From Coleophoma eucalyptorum (Eukaryota; Ascomycota; Leotiomycetes; Helotiales; Dermateaceae): DNA of 64,000 bases. Below, in pieces: positions 45,678-57,391 of this stretch. The position numbers and the translations under genes were made by a program. The stretch spans positions 372,001-436,000 of the forward strand of contig JALRME010000005.1 in the NCBI GenBank assembly GCA_026120035.1, in the 5' to 3' direction. How positions within the stretch are numbered: position 1 is the first letter of the stretch; each line of letters begins with the position of its first letter. The notes beneath the pieces were generated by a model, which was not told the origin of the DNA, did no database searches, and worked only from the letters and a program-made list of their open reading frames with translations.

Positions 45678-46281
45678 TGTTTTCTTGCGGATTTGGTGAT
45701 TCGAGGATGTGTTATGATTTAAGAAACTGGTTTCTTTAGAGGAACAGTTCCAGTAGCTCAGTATGGGCTGGTTCGAATCCGGAAAGTTTGTGGAGGATTA
45801 AATTCGTGGTTTGTCGTTTTTCACCGCGCTCGGTGGTAGATTGTAGATTGCAGCGCGTCGAGGTTATCGCGACTTTTTGGATTCTCGTTCTATGACACGT
45901 GACTGGAATCGATTATATACAACCCTACCTTGTTACCTAAGTATCCCGAGTATCTATGGGATGTCTTGGTTATAGATGCCTTCAGACAAGTGCACTTGTT
46001 GGCTAATTCTTTAGGCTGTTCTAGTATTAATATTTTTCATTGCGTAAAGCTTTATCTGTCTCAGCGAGACCAAATAGCTCGTTATTAAAGGGAGATAACT
46101 AATACTGTCGTTCCTATCCTAGCCCCGTACCAGCCACCTACCCATCCCATAAGTTATACCCAACTCCAAATTCCGTGAGTTAGAATCATAAAAATACGCC
46201 AAAGTTGACCTAACCCAGACCCAGACCATCCCCTTATACCAATACATCAATACTTGTCATCAAAACATAATACAAGCCGCA
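45678..46281. other. Dad3 promoter and regulator 3' flank
   Basis: About 600 bp, upstream of Dad3 at its left end and downstream of the Zn2Cys6 gene at its right end. A GGTTCGAATCC string at 45770-45780 resembles a tRNA B box, but no tRNA fold surrounds it. Confidence 0.55.
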
Positions 46282-48242
46282 TTATACACGCAAAGCAAGC
46301 TGCGTATCTGAATGCGGCTCCTGGAACTCCTCCATTATTCTATCATCCTCAATCATATTTCGAATAATCTGATCTGGGGTGAAATTATCCCACATCCCGA
46401 CTTGAGCAGCCTGCTTCTTAGCAGTATAAATTTCCTGCGCAACACCCTTGACCTCTCCAAATGCCTTTCCAGCGCTGGGCCAGACTCTCCAAAGATCTTT
46501 CATGGCTCCAATGCTGAGTTTGAGTTGCTCCTTTATATCAGCATCTTGTATCAGAGGCATCATGACAGACCAGACAGAGAGATGGACGATCGAGGCTAGC
46601 GTGATCACGCAAGTAAAGAACATGGAATGCTTTATCATTTCGGTAGGGAGTGAGATCAGTTTCGAGATGTTTTGAGCTGACTGGATCATCTTTGCAGCGT
46701 GCGTGTTATATTGTTCTCCAGGTGACGTGGGGTGATATGGCGCGCAGGATGTGATGTCCTTGGCAGGACTGAAATCTAACTGTGAGTGATCACGATGTAG
46801 AAGGATTGTAGTGCTGTTAAATGTTAGAGCGCGCCCGAATGTTCGAACGTCACTACTTACGCCTCCACGATCATGTGCGCTTGGAAAAGCATCTCATCAA
46901 CTTTTCGATCATTAGTGATAAAGGTCTTCTTAGTCTCTGGAAGATGCAATTTCCAGTTAACAAGATAGGCATCGGCTCTATCAATGGTTGCCTCATCCGC
47001 AAATCTGATATCTCCCAGTTTCATCACCCTTCCGGTATTTCTCATAGCAGCTATTCTATATGCAAAGGACGAGAAGGTAAAATCTTCAGCTGTAAAACAG
47101 TCATCATCAAACTCTACAAGCGAGTGTGATGGCGGTATGTGCTGTAACAAATCAGCATTACAAACCAAGATAGTCATGAAGAGACTTACTCCAGAAATAT
47201 ACTCATTCTCTTCACAAGGTAAAGGAACGTCACTAGCCACCTCACTCAACCGGAAGGAACTTTGTTGATGGACTGCGGCTATCATTCCATCAATAACAAA
47301 CAGCTCCCACCATGTTCTGCGCCAACTTTCCTCAAGGATTCTTTGCTCAGCTCCATTCATTAGTGAAAAGTCTCTAGTATGCATTCCTAGCTCCATGGCG
47401 AGATTTTCAGCCTCAGTCAATATCTGCAATGCTTTTTCTCGCTGAAGGTTGCCATCCAATCCAATTGCCGTTATCAACATCGCTTGTACTAGGAAAGCAT
47501 CCCTAGAACCCATGATTTGGTAAATGGCTCTTTCGGCTTCTTGGGCGTAAAGTTCCGTCGGGGCCTGTGGAACATACAGAGAACCAACAAACCGTATTGC
47601 TGCATCTATGTGCTGCATAGGCTTCTGTTGACGTAATTTTAAAAAGTGTGGCTTCGGGAGCAGAAACGGATGGGACGGGTGAAAATGATAGTAGTATGCC
47701 TCGAAACATCTTTCCTGGAGATCTGACGGAGGGAATTCCGGGTTGAATTGGATCGCCCCCAAAGAAGTAAGATCTTGGCCGTGGAGCGAGAAGGAGACCC
47801 CATCAGTCACGTGTGAATGCGACAACATACGCTGATCTGGAGGAGTAGCTAGTCCATTGGAAAAGGTCGATCCATTGACCGAGGCTGCTTGACCTGGACG
47901 GCGGAGCAGGTCACACGAATTTGTTGGCGGTGATACATTCTCCTTATCCTTCTTCCGAGGCCCCTTGAAGCCTCGACGACTTTTGACATATACGCATTCC
48001 AACGAGTTGGACGAGCATCTACTACATGGACTAAGCCCGTCGCATTTGAGGTGCTTTGATCTGCACGCAACACAAGCTGATGGTACAGTAACTCGATTGG
48101 TATCTTGAGTGGGGCCTGAGACGGAGACTGATGTGCTTCGTGAGGCTGAATTTGAGCTGTCTCTATCCCCTTGGCTCGGAGAAGAGTCTCCCATAGCCAA
48201 TGGAAGTTGGTTCTGAGCCGAGTATGTAGAAAAGGTGTCCAT
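46282..48242 (-). CDS. Zn2Cys6 transcription factor with fungal-specific regulator domain
   Basis: Predicted nuclear regulator of 621 residues. Exons: 48242-47190, 47141-46861, 46813-46282, with 48-nt and 47-nt introns (GTAAGT donors, ACAG acceptors), phase-consistent. The zinc cluster C57, C60, C67, C73, C76, C83 (ACVACRSKHLKCDG) is preceded by a Ser-rich leader and followed by a basic linker RRGFKGPRKKDKE. The middle domain (PF04082-like) shows RCFEAYYYHFHPSHPFLLPKP, IRFVGSLYVPQAPTELYAQEAERAIYQ and MELGMHTRDF...EESWRRTWWELFVID. The C-terminus has ISKLISLPTEMIKHSMFFTCVI. I start at the ATG at 48242, which gives MDTFSTYSAQ; the frame is open further up to 48353 but that extension looks like leader. 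The RRGFKGPRKK linker type is found in regulators of carbon or cell-wall genes, but no target is assigned. Confidence 0.88.
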
Positions 48243-49448
48243 AGTGAGCAATGGATGGGACTTAAATGGTACGTTGCGATGCACGGCGCAACTATCCCAG
48301 GAGGGCCTCAGCGTTGTAAAGTGGTTGCCGAAAAGATGGAGGTCGCCGACCACGAAAATGGAGCCGTAAAGCGAAAAGACAGGGTCGGGTTTGCAAGCTT
48401 AATAAGGGAGACAAGGGCTACGTGATAACGTAAGCAGTCACGGCGGGACGGCTGTTGCTGCAATTAGAGTTTGCTCTGAGTTTGCCCTGAGGTTTCGACT
48501 GCTGTTTATGATCCAGTGTGGCTGTCGGTATGGCGGACTTACACCAAGTCTGAGGTGCGGGAGGACAGCATAATAAAAGCCCAGCTGCATTAACGGCCCA
48601 GATATAGTAAAGAGCAGAAGTCAGTGCGCTATGGGTAGAAATATGTTTTAGAGCCAGAGAGTCGAAGGACAAGTCGAAGGGTAGCATTTCGCAAGACAGT
48701 CAGACAACCTTAAACTTCACAGGCCGTATCCGTGGGTACGTGGATCCCATTTTCTGGGCGATCTGTACACAAGTACAGTACAAATACCCAGTATGAAGCT
48801 GCACAAAGCGTCTTTGCTTAACGAAGTTGAAGGTAGGCGCAAGTGTGTTCGTTTTATAAGAGTATTTCGAGTGAAAATGCAAGTCCAGACTTTATGGTAT
48901 TTGGTTGTACTTATAGAAATGTAAAAGCACACGTCGAGATCTTAGTAGCACAACCGTTGCTGCCTGAGGTCGACGACTTGCCATTTGCTGACTAATATTT
49001 CAAGATGCCTTTGAGGTTGGCTCTGCTCAAGCTCACTTCGATTTCCAATTCAGAGTCCAACTCTTTCACTCTATCAACACATTCGCCACCACTATCATTT
49101 TATCCATGTTCTCAACTTTTCTGTCTCCATGCACTACTGTTTCGTAACTGTTCGTCCTTTCCAAACATAATTCGGTTGAGACCTGTTTGCTTGTCTCCTT
49201 GTGCCCTGTGCTGTAAGCTACAGCTGATAACTGAGCCTTTAGGCCAAGTCAGCTCAAGCTAATGCATATAATGTAGAAACAAGTTGGCTATGGGTTCATG
49301 TGCGTCCCAACCAATGCACCATTTTCTTGAGGAGCGATCCAAGCGCTGAGACATTCTCTTGGTTGTATTTCCACAACTAAGTTTAGTAAGGGTGAACAGT
49401 CTCACTTTTACCTATGTGAATGGGCCCGGAAATAATTATTAGGCCACA
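48243..49448. other. Divergent promoter region, regulator and HeLo gene
   Basis: About 1.2 kb between two divergent start codons. Small frames at 48700-48932 (minus) and 49005-49262 (plus) lack any domain or ATG context that I trust. No element recognised. Confidence 0.55.
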
Positions 49449-51508
49449 ATGGATCCTATCACAGCAGTCGGGCTTGCTTTGAGCGTAGCAGGTGTAGCAG
49501 GTTCGTTCACGAGCTTGCTGTTTAAGGTACACCCAATTGCTAATTATAATTTTATCGAAAAGGCCAGGTTTTTAAAGGCTGCATTCAAGGTAAGGCAATT
49601 CTCACTGACTTGGCCTAACCATACTAAAGGCAATGGCCTACAGCTATCCAGTTTATTGTCACTGCCAAGGATCTCCCAAAAGATTCTCAATATCTCAACC
49701 TGCGCTTGCGCATGGAACAGCAGCGCCTCTTTGCTTGGAGCGAAACGTCCGGGTTACTGGATCTCGACAGCTCAAATGAGAAGAAAATTCGCGAGTCAAA
49801 TACTTTCATGGTTCATCGTACTACTATACTCGATCTGCTCGTTCAAATCAAATGCTTGTTTGAAGAATTCGAGAAGGCTCAGAGGCGAAATGGATATCTC
49901 AAAATTAGCCCCGATCCAATCGTATCTGATGGTGACTTTAATGGAGATCCTGGAAAAGATTCGTCCAGTGCGCATGTACCACTTTCTGAGAAAAGGAAAA
50001 ACTTCATCATCAAAGCTATGAAAGCTCTGACCTCAAATACTACCGACTCCTTGAGTGAAGGCCGGAGAAGATTAGAATGGGCAGCCTTTCGTAAAGATGA
50101 TTTTGAGGCGCTTCTCCACCGATTTTCTACACTCAATGACAATATGACTGACATCCTTGATGCTCGCTTGCAGGTTGAAATACATCGGACGACGGAAGAC
50201 ACTAATCGAGGGGTTCTACAACTTCACAAGAATATCGCCAGTCTGCATCAACTAGTCTTGGCTCTAAATATAAAGATGGAAGCGCATGCATTACCTGTCA
50301 TGCAACAATTTTCACCGGTAAATGATGCTTCGGGTTTGCGATTACTGGCACAGTTGGCGAAGTTCAAGGCTTTTAATGAGTCTATAGATGCAGAGCAAGA
50401 AGACTCCGGGCTGAGCAAAGAGATCTCTTCTATTCTGCAGCTTGGTAAGCCAAATACGGATAAACAGAGTACCAGGATCGATCGATCCAGTATCACTCTT
50501 TTAGACTCGTCTTCTCCAGGAGACTTAGGCTCTGTTCGAAGTGGGGCCATCTATGACCATCACGGGAAGAAAGAGACGGTCTGGATCGAGTGGAAAGAAT
50601 ATGATTATCAAAGCAAGGGAGCTCCCTCGCCACCCTTGCTTATCATCGATAGAGTGCAAAAGCTTGCTGCTCTTCTCCATCATACACCCAAACCTGAAGC
50701 TTTCCGCGTACCTCACTGTATAGGCTACTTCGATAATGCTACTAGGCGAGGTAGCATTGCATCTGTATCAGATAGCGAAGGCGATGACGAGCCCGAACCA
50801 AAGATCGGGTTCGTTTTTGAAAGACCTAGAGATGACGATATAGCATCTAGAGCTACGCCAATTTCTCTTCTCGAGCTGTTCGCCTTATCACCAAAACCAC
50901 GTGTTACGGAAAGAATCCACGTGGCTTATGCTATCGCCAATTGTCTGTTGTATCTTCACAGCGTGAATTGGCTTCACAAAGGATTGAGGTCACATAACAT
51001 TGTATTCTTCCAAACCAAGAATGAAAAAATCGACTACAAACGACCTTACCTTTCCGGGTTCGATTTTGCCCGTCCAGCTCGCGCTGATGAAATGACCGAG
51101 GTCCCTGGTGATGTCCCCGAATATAACATGTACCGCCATCCATCTACCCAGGGCACAGGCTTCGGACCGCGTGAGAGCTTCCGTAAATCATTCGACATTT
51201 ACAGTCTTGGCGTAGTTCTTGTTGAACTCGCGCACTGGACAACGATTGACAAAGTACTGGACATCCAAGTAGGAAAGGTTAGTGCAACTAGAGAAATTCG
51301 AGAAACTCTTCTTCGAGAGGATAGGATTCAAGAAATTGGTGCAAATATGGGTGAGGTTTATGAGGAAGCTACTATGAAATGTATTGCAGGTGGGAAGGCA
51401 TTTGGGATCTGGGACGGTGCAGATGAGACTGATGATACGGTGGCAGCTAAGTTGTCTTTCCACTTCTATGAGGATGTGGTGAAAATGCTTGGGGATGTGA
51501 AAGTCTAA
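49449..51508 (+). CDS. HeLo-domain protein fused to a pseudokinase (MLKL-like architecture)
   Basis: 654 residues. Exons: 49449-49526, 49568-49589 (22 nt) and 49644-51508; introns of 41 and 54 nt. Joined N-terminus: MDPITAVGLALSVAGVAGSF, then LLFKVFKGCIQAIQFIVTAKD, then LNLRLRMEQQRLFAWSETSGLLD. This hydrophobic start plus R-L-x-x-W-x-E-x-x-GLLD is the pattern of HeLo (prion-inhibition and propagation) domains, helical bundles that in HET-S insert into membranes and kill the cell. From about residue 290 a kinase fold follows: VWIEWKEY, LYLHSVNWLHKGLRSHNIVFF (catalytic-loop HRD replaced by H478-K-G480), YLSGFDFARP (D507-F-A in place of DFG), DIYSLGVVLVELAHW. The missing catalytic Asp argues for a pseudokinase. 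Role by analogy: sensor or switch controlling the HeLo killer domain in heterokaryon incompatibility or immunity. That role is inference. Confidence 0.82.
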
Positions 51509-51678
51509 GGCATTTTAAGAAGTCAGATGCTGAAGATACGTAGCAGTGACGAGAAAGTTATGCATCTTCATGAAAATTTTGCTTATTAGCACGAGATACA
51601 ACACATAACATATCCCGATTTACCAGACTCAACCTAAACTTGCTGCTCTTAGCCACTTCTTCTCTACATATTCTATTC

Positions 51679-52817
51679 CTATTGCACTGCAGCATCCTTT
51701 GCTGTGCCCTCCTCTCTCTCATTTACTGCCTTCACAAAATCTCTCACATGCGCAGGTATCTCCTTGACACGGTTCTCCGGGCTTGCAATCGGTTGTCCAT
51801 ACTGAGTCCAGGTCGGCACGACACCGATCCAAGTCTTCGCTCTCAGTTCATCATTCTTCAGATCATTCCGGTCATCGCCAGGCATGCCGGCACGGATCTT
51901 AGCGCTCGCCGAAACGACGCTGACTTTAATAATCTATTGCCATTTCATTGTAAGCAAATAACCAAGTAAAAAATGGAAGATGACCTCCAACGAAATTAAA
52001 TGCGGAAGATGAACTGGGCGGAAGACGTACCTGTGTGCTGATCATCTCTGCCTTGGTAGGAGGGAGTCTTGTGTTCTGCCACCGGTCGGTGACAACTGCA
52101 TTGGTGATCTTTTCCAATGCCCACATCTTCTCATCGGCATCGGTCACGGGGGTAGCAAACCCGTGCAAGATTGCGCTTCGGTAGTTGTAGCTGTGGTGGT
52201 TAGGGGTCAAGGCAAGGACTAGACCGTCAAGGTGTGTGGCTGCAATTGTAAGAGGCAGTCCTTCGTGTTCCTACAAGTGTAAGTTAGTAATGTACTTTAT
52301 TATGATCATTCAAAAGGAATCGCTGTGATCTGAACTTCCAAAACGCAGAGCACCTCCACTAATCAGGAATGACGGGATGGTCACAGATAGGGAGAAAGTG
52401 AGCACATACGCCAGCACTGGTACCAGGCAGCTTCATCAGCCTAGAGCTGATATATCCATGAAGATACAAATCTAATGGTCGGGCCAAGTCGTCTGAGCCC
52501 GCCGCAGAGAAGTCTCCCATAAACCCAAGCATTGGGATCATGGCAGGGAAAGGATCATCTTCATCTGGGGTGGGGAATGAGACATGTACAACAGGCACTG
52601 TGTTCACAATTGAGTGGATGGTCTGGTAGTCGTATCGTCCTGTGAACCTTATCAGTTATAGAGTCCTCACCGGGAGGAGGCATGAGTTGGTTTGATGAGA
52701 CTAAATCCGGGAAAATGTGCTTGTTATGTTTGCAATTGAAATCTGTGTACCTCTGGGTTTACCATATCTGTTTACCGTGCTGCGTGGGTGCTTGACATAG
52801 GCATCTGAGTCGGTCAT
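51679..52817 (-). CDS. FMN-binding split-barrel protein (pyridoxamine 5'-phosphate oxidase-like)
   Basis: 260 residues. Exons: 52817-52751, 52639-52410, 52261-52031, 51933-51679. Sequence runs MTDSDAYVKHPRSTVNRYGKPRG, YDYQTIHSIVNTVPVVHVSF, YLHGYISSRLMKLPG, LPLTIAATHLDGLVLA, NHHSYNYRSAILHGFA and KTWIGVVPTWTQYG. This is the PF12900 type of flavin-binding split barrel, where the N-YRS and H-DGLVLA segments frame the flavin phosphate site. Members reduce or oxidise small molecules or are just flavin binders; the substrate is unknown. The exon 3 acceptor is ambiguous: the better-looking CTTGTAG site (52272) gives the wrong phase, while GAAG just downstream (exon from 52261) keeps it, so I chose the latter. 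It is convergent with the HeLo gene, 170 bp apart. Confidence 0.8.
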
Positions 52818-54187
52818 CTTGAGCTTTGCGTCGAAGAGGATGAGAGAGGGAAGTGGCTAATGCGAGTACTCGAGTGTAGAAAATTAGATTATAAGAACTC
52901 TATATCTTGCGGCTTGGATCTCAACCACCAACCAAGCTGACCTCTCGCTTTATATCAAGAAAGCTCGTCTGATGACTCACTAAGAGCTTCAACCCACAGT
53001 CCATCGCAGATACAACGAGGAAGTCGTCCCCACACACGTGATCGCAGACTCCTGCTTATTTTAGGGTCTATTCGGGAGGACATCCCACTCTGGTACTAGC
53101 TGAAAGGACTCTCGGGGTCCAAAAAGCCAATCAGATAATTGGTATTGGTACTATCCCCAACATCGGGACTTCCGTCTCGAGACACGGACGTTTTTCGACC
53201 AGACTATGCGGATTGAAACAGATCGTGCCCCCATTCTCCTGAGGCGCGAAGGCTATGCAGTACTACTACCCACAAAGATACGGAATAAAGCCTTACGAAT
53301 CATCGATCCATTGTTTTCCGTGGAAAAGTATATGATCAGAGGATCTCTTGCATATGCTCGCCGCATCCGGCGTCAAGAGCGCCGTGTTGTATGAGGTTAA
53401 CTAAACCGGGAAGGACCTATTTGATAGAAGATAAAGTAGGGGGGAGGTCATCATCAGGCACTTGCCGATCAAGAGAGAAAAAGAGAGGGCTTGTGACTAA
53501 ATAAGAGGCCAATACCACTTGAGAAGTATGGATGTATTTGTTTTGGGATAAGATGGGTTAATTCAAGAGCCAACTTATTAAGAACTAGATTTAAGAAGTT
53601 AAAACCAAAGACTCATTCACTCGCAAAGCTTCATCTGGAGGTTCTCGCTTAAATTGTAGAGTCTAAAGACAGCATCCTAAGCGAGACGTGACCAAAAAGT
53701 GCAAAAATTAAAGTCGACAGCACAAACCCACAAACCCCAGCCAAACCACAAACGCACGTAATCCAGCGCCGCCACACCACGGTGAAGAGATCTCTGCAGA
53801 GTGAGTCCTCCCTCAAGAAGTATTCTTCATTGCTTAAGGCCCCTGAGTCCAGCGATCGCAGGTTACCCATGCGAGTGGGGAGCCACCGCCGTGTTCGAAC
53901 CGGGCGCGCGTTGAGGTATTAGAAATGGCTGAAGCATTGCGGGAAACAGGCCGCTTCTTCAAGTTGTGACCATTACAGCCAAGATAAAATTTTGTTATTC
54001 TACTTTATAAAGGTATCAAAGCTCAACTGCCTTTGATTGGGTACAGGTCCGAAGGCTGTCATGTGATTTGGCGTTTCTTGTCACGGCGTTCGCGCTTCTC
54101 GACGTCATGAATCTCTTCTCCCAAGGTACGAGTGATCCATTAATTCTCGTCGATTAATAAGTTTAGAAATACTTGAGCTCATTAAGC
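52818..54187. other. Divergent promoter region, flavin protein and alkyltransferase
   Basis: About 1.4 kb. Minor frames at 53206-53394 (plus) and 53649-53870 (minus, one hydrophobic stretch) are not convincing. A TTCGAAC string near 53884 recalls a tRNA T loop, but the surrounding bases do not fold as a tRNA. Confidence 0.5.
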
Positions 54188-55231
54188 ATGGCTCCAGAAA
54201 GCATATCAACACAAGAACTTCGAGATGAATGGAAAGAAATGTTTCAAAAGAAACTCCCTGAAGCTGCAACAACGAAATCCGACGCGCAAGTAAGTCTACT
54301 CATCGGTACTTCCTTCATGCACCAACTCTTATTCCCCTTGATCCTACCTCATATAAGTCAAGCAACAGTTCTCTTTAACCAGCTGCCTAATCTCTCTACA
54401 TAGCCCAAGTGGCCTGTCCACGTTGATCACTGCTTCGCCCGTATCATTCTAGATAAGGTGATTGGCATCGACGTACCGTGGATGGAGAAACTCAAGAGTC
54501 CTGCGTACAAGAACATGACAGAACAACAACTACGAGATTGTATCCATTTAGGGGAGGAGATCTTAAATGGGAATGCAGATATTGTGGATTTGGACCGGCA
54601 GAGTCTAGACATCCGAGGGGAGAAGAAGGGCCTAGCGGCGGGAGAGAATAAGTCTGGGAAAATGGAAGTCAAAACAACAAAGAGGAAAAGAGAAGAGGGT
54701 GAGAAGAATGAAGAAACGGACGATAAACCGCCCACGAAGAAGAAACAGCAAGAGCCAGGTCCTACCAAATCCCCTTTCTTTCCACCAGCAAACACAACAA
54801 CCGATTCAAAATCTCCAGAATTACCATCATCACCTACACCATCTCCACCCCCCTCAGAAGATAAGAAAAATGCGCACAACCTTGAAATCATCAAACAATC
54901 CGACAAGACCCCCTTTCAGAAACGAGTTCTCTCCCTACTCTGTCAGATCCCCCGAGGGCACTATACAACATATGGCAGCATGTCCAAATTCCTTGACTCA
55001 TCACCTCGGGCTGTTGGCAATGCATTGAGAAATAACCCATTTGCTCCCATGGTACCTTGTCACCGCGTTCTAGCCACGGGAGGTGGTATTGGTGGCTTTC
55101 ACGGCAGTTGGGGTCGTGCTGGGAAAGAGGGCATCCATGATAAGGACAAACGGCGGCTTTTGAGGGAGGAGGGGGTTAAGTTTGATGGGAAGGGGAGAGT
55201 TGTTGGTGGACTTTGGGACGGATTTGTATGA
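54188..55231 (+). CDS. O6-alkylguanine-DNA alkyltransferase with extra N-terminal domain
   Basis: DNA repair protein of 309 residues that removes alkyl groups from O6 of guanine onto its own cysteine. Exons: 54188-54289 and 54404-55231 (114-nt intron, GTAAGT and ATAG). The N-terminal 125 residues (KWPVHVDHCFARIILDKVIGIDVPW, YKNMTEQQLRDCIHLGEEILNG) are not part of the canonical enzyme. A Lys/Glu and Ser/Pro linker follows, KTTKRKREEGEKN and KKKQQEPGPTKS, likely a nuclear signal and flexible tether. The C-terminal 90 residues are the DNA-binding/active domain: TPFQKRVLSLLCQIPRGHYTTYG, SSPRAVGNALRNNPFAPM, and the active-site PC253HRV followed by GGIGGFHG. The PCHRV cysteine is present, so it is a true transferase, not an alkyltransferase-like protein with Trp there. 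Confidence 0.9.
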
Positions 55232-55424
55232 GTTCTGATTCATCTTGTGCGAATTATATGGATATCGAACAAGTTTGATGTTTGACGGCTCTTTGGATTG
55301 GTAAACTACCATTGTTTGGATCAATGGGATTTGATGTGAGAATACATAGAGAGGTGTGCCGAAATGCTCTACAGTTATACGCATTTTGATCTGCTGACAC
55401 AATGTCTATCTCTGAAGACTACAT

Positions 55425-56364
55425 TCAGCACTCTTCCTTGCTCCACATAACCCGTCCTATCTTGCCAGAGTCGACTCTCAAGACCTGGCCTGTAATACTG
55501 CCACTCCAATTCTCGCTCGCTAAGAAGAGAATGGTCTTCGCCACATTCTCAGGGGGTATGGGCTTTCTAAGTGCCGTTCTGCGGCAGAACAGATTGTAAG
55601 TATGTATATGACAGACCCATTATTTTTAATTGGACTCACGTAGCTTCTGCTTCATAATATAATGTTCCTGGAGCCTCAGCGCATTCTTTTCGGAATTGCT
55701 CCGTATCAACAGGACCAGGAGCAACAGCATTCACCCTTCAACCATCAGTACAACTTTATTGTCAAAGAACAGTTGCAACATACCTAGCACCCGGCCAAAT
55801 CCTCACAACATCGTCGGCTAGACTTAACAAGAGGCCTCCTTGAACAGCACTCTTGCCAGCAGCGTAGTCTGCATTACCACGGACGCCAAACACACCACTC
55901 TCGCTCCCAACGATCACAAGTCCCACATTTCGAATATCCTCCAACCCCTCTCCTTTCGTTTTGACATCTCGGATATGCCTTAGCCAGGTACGAGCGGTGA
56001 GGAAAGTCCCTTCCACATTGACGGCATGTGTACGGCGCCACTGCTCGGTGCTCATATCAGCCAGGCTATCATGGTGAGGTATGAATGAAAAGTCCAGGCC
56101 CGCGAGAGCGATGCAGGTGCTTATCGGGCCAAACTTCTCCGCAGCTACTGCAAATGACGCGGTAAGCTGCGTTTCAGATGAGATATCACATTGTAGATAT
56201 TGGAATTTCTCTGACGTGGCCGCTGTCTTTGATGGTTCTCGAATATCTAGCGAAGTGACAGAACTCCCAGCGCTTAGAAAGGCGGAGACCACTGCGCTGC
56301 CAATGAATCCCGACCCGCCCGTGACGACAATGTGGCTACCACGAAGGTGTAGATCGAGGTCCAT
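55425..56364 (-). CDS. Short-chain dehydrogenase/reductase
   Basis: Classical SDR of 276 residues. Exons: 56364-55784, 55735-55640, 55578-55425; introns of 48 and 61 nt. Cofactor motif TGGSGFIG at 15-22, and an acidic residue (LDIREPSK) at the end of the second strand, which favours NAD over NADP. Active site: a Ser in VIVGSESGVFG and the Y-x3-K of ADYAAGKSAVQGG, then the VNAVAPGPVDTE segment and C-terminal LFLASENWSGSITGQVLRVDSG. Length is typical for the family. Substrate unknown; it lies 190 bp from the alkyltransferase stop (convergent) and is divergent from the EthD gene, so the latter is the more natural functional partner. Confidence 0.88.
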
Positions 56365-57391
56365 TATGAATTGAGCTCTGGCGAGCTGTTGTTGTGACTT
56401 GAAAACATTGGCTTCATAAATGTGATCAAGTTGGAAAGTCTACCCCGCAGCCCGATAAGCGTGCAGAAATCCTATCCCACCATTGCACATTGCGAGACGC
56501 ATAGAACGTGCAGTGTCTTCTCTATCAGACATGACGACTGTTGTCAAACCCCTTTTCTTTGACGATTTCTCGTGAGATATTTGACCTCGGAGGGCGAGTA
56601 CTGCAGTTTTCCGAGTTATTCTCCTGTTCGTGCTCATGTGCATGTCCATTTATTTATCACTTTGACGGGAGCGGGGAGATTTATAATTTCTGGGCTGTCT
56701 GAATTAACTTTCTGCTTTTTGAACTGACCAGTGAATCATGAATAATTTCGAAATCGACGAATTGCCTTAGGCATGGGTGGTTTGCTGGACGTACGAGCAC
56801 CCTGGCCTGATACAGACATCAGCTTTCGGCTTTAGTACAAACGCCGAACGGGACCCACAACATTGGAGTTAATTAACTCCTTAATCACCTCCATGGACAG
56901 CTGCTTATTCTCCTCTGTAGCTTGATATCCTGCGCCTTGTAGCTTGAGATTCTCTAGATCCCTGTATTTGCTACGAATTTGACTGTTTTACACAAAAATA
57001 AACCCTTGTCCTTTACATATGTAGCTTCTTTGTAACCTGTAGTCATGGTGCTGTCTATACAATTCCCTGGCTTTCTTCTTCAGCCCATTCTATTTTCTAT
57101 CTAGAGAAAATGTACTCCAAGCATCTTTTGACGTACTGAATATAATTGCTATAGTCATTGTGATTGGTGGGCCCTCCCTTCTGCCTCTGTCTCCATCCCA
57201 GAGCCTGCTTAGCGATCACTCTGCCATCTCAATCTCTGGAACTCCCCTATGTGCCGGTATCCGATTGTTTTAGACGTCCTACTTGAAAAGCGATAGCAGG
57301 TGAGGCCTCTAGTAATTACATCTCTTCCTCTCTTTACTGCTCATCTTTTTATTTCTCAAGTCGGAAAGACATCGATTTCATCAAGACAAAT
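56365..57391. other. Divergent promoter region, SDR and EthD genes
   Basis: About 1 kb with only one 69-codon minus frame (56440-56649). No repeat or RNA gene recognised. Confidence 0.55.

Noticed and set aside
45740..45800. GGTTCGAATCC B-box-like string with TAGCTCAG just before it
   Set aside because: A-box and B-box are too close and no clover-leaf can be drawn.
53649..53870. 73-codon frame with one hydrophobic stretch
   Set aside because: Lies in the promoter of two genes, has no family resemblance and is short enough to be random.
53865..53940. tRNA-like TTCGAAC loop with a possible 7-bp AGCCATT/GGTGGCT stem on the minus strand
   Set aside because: Only about 50 nt between stem arms, a poor T stem and no anticodon arm, so it is not a tRNA.
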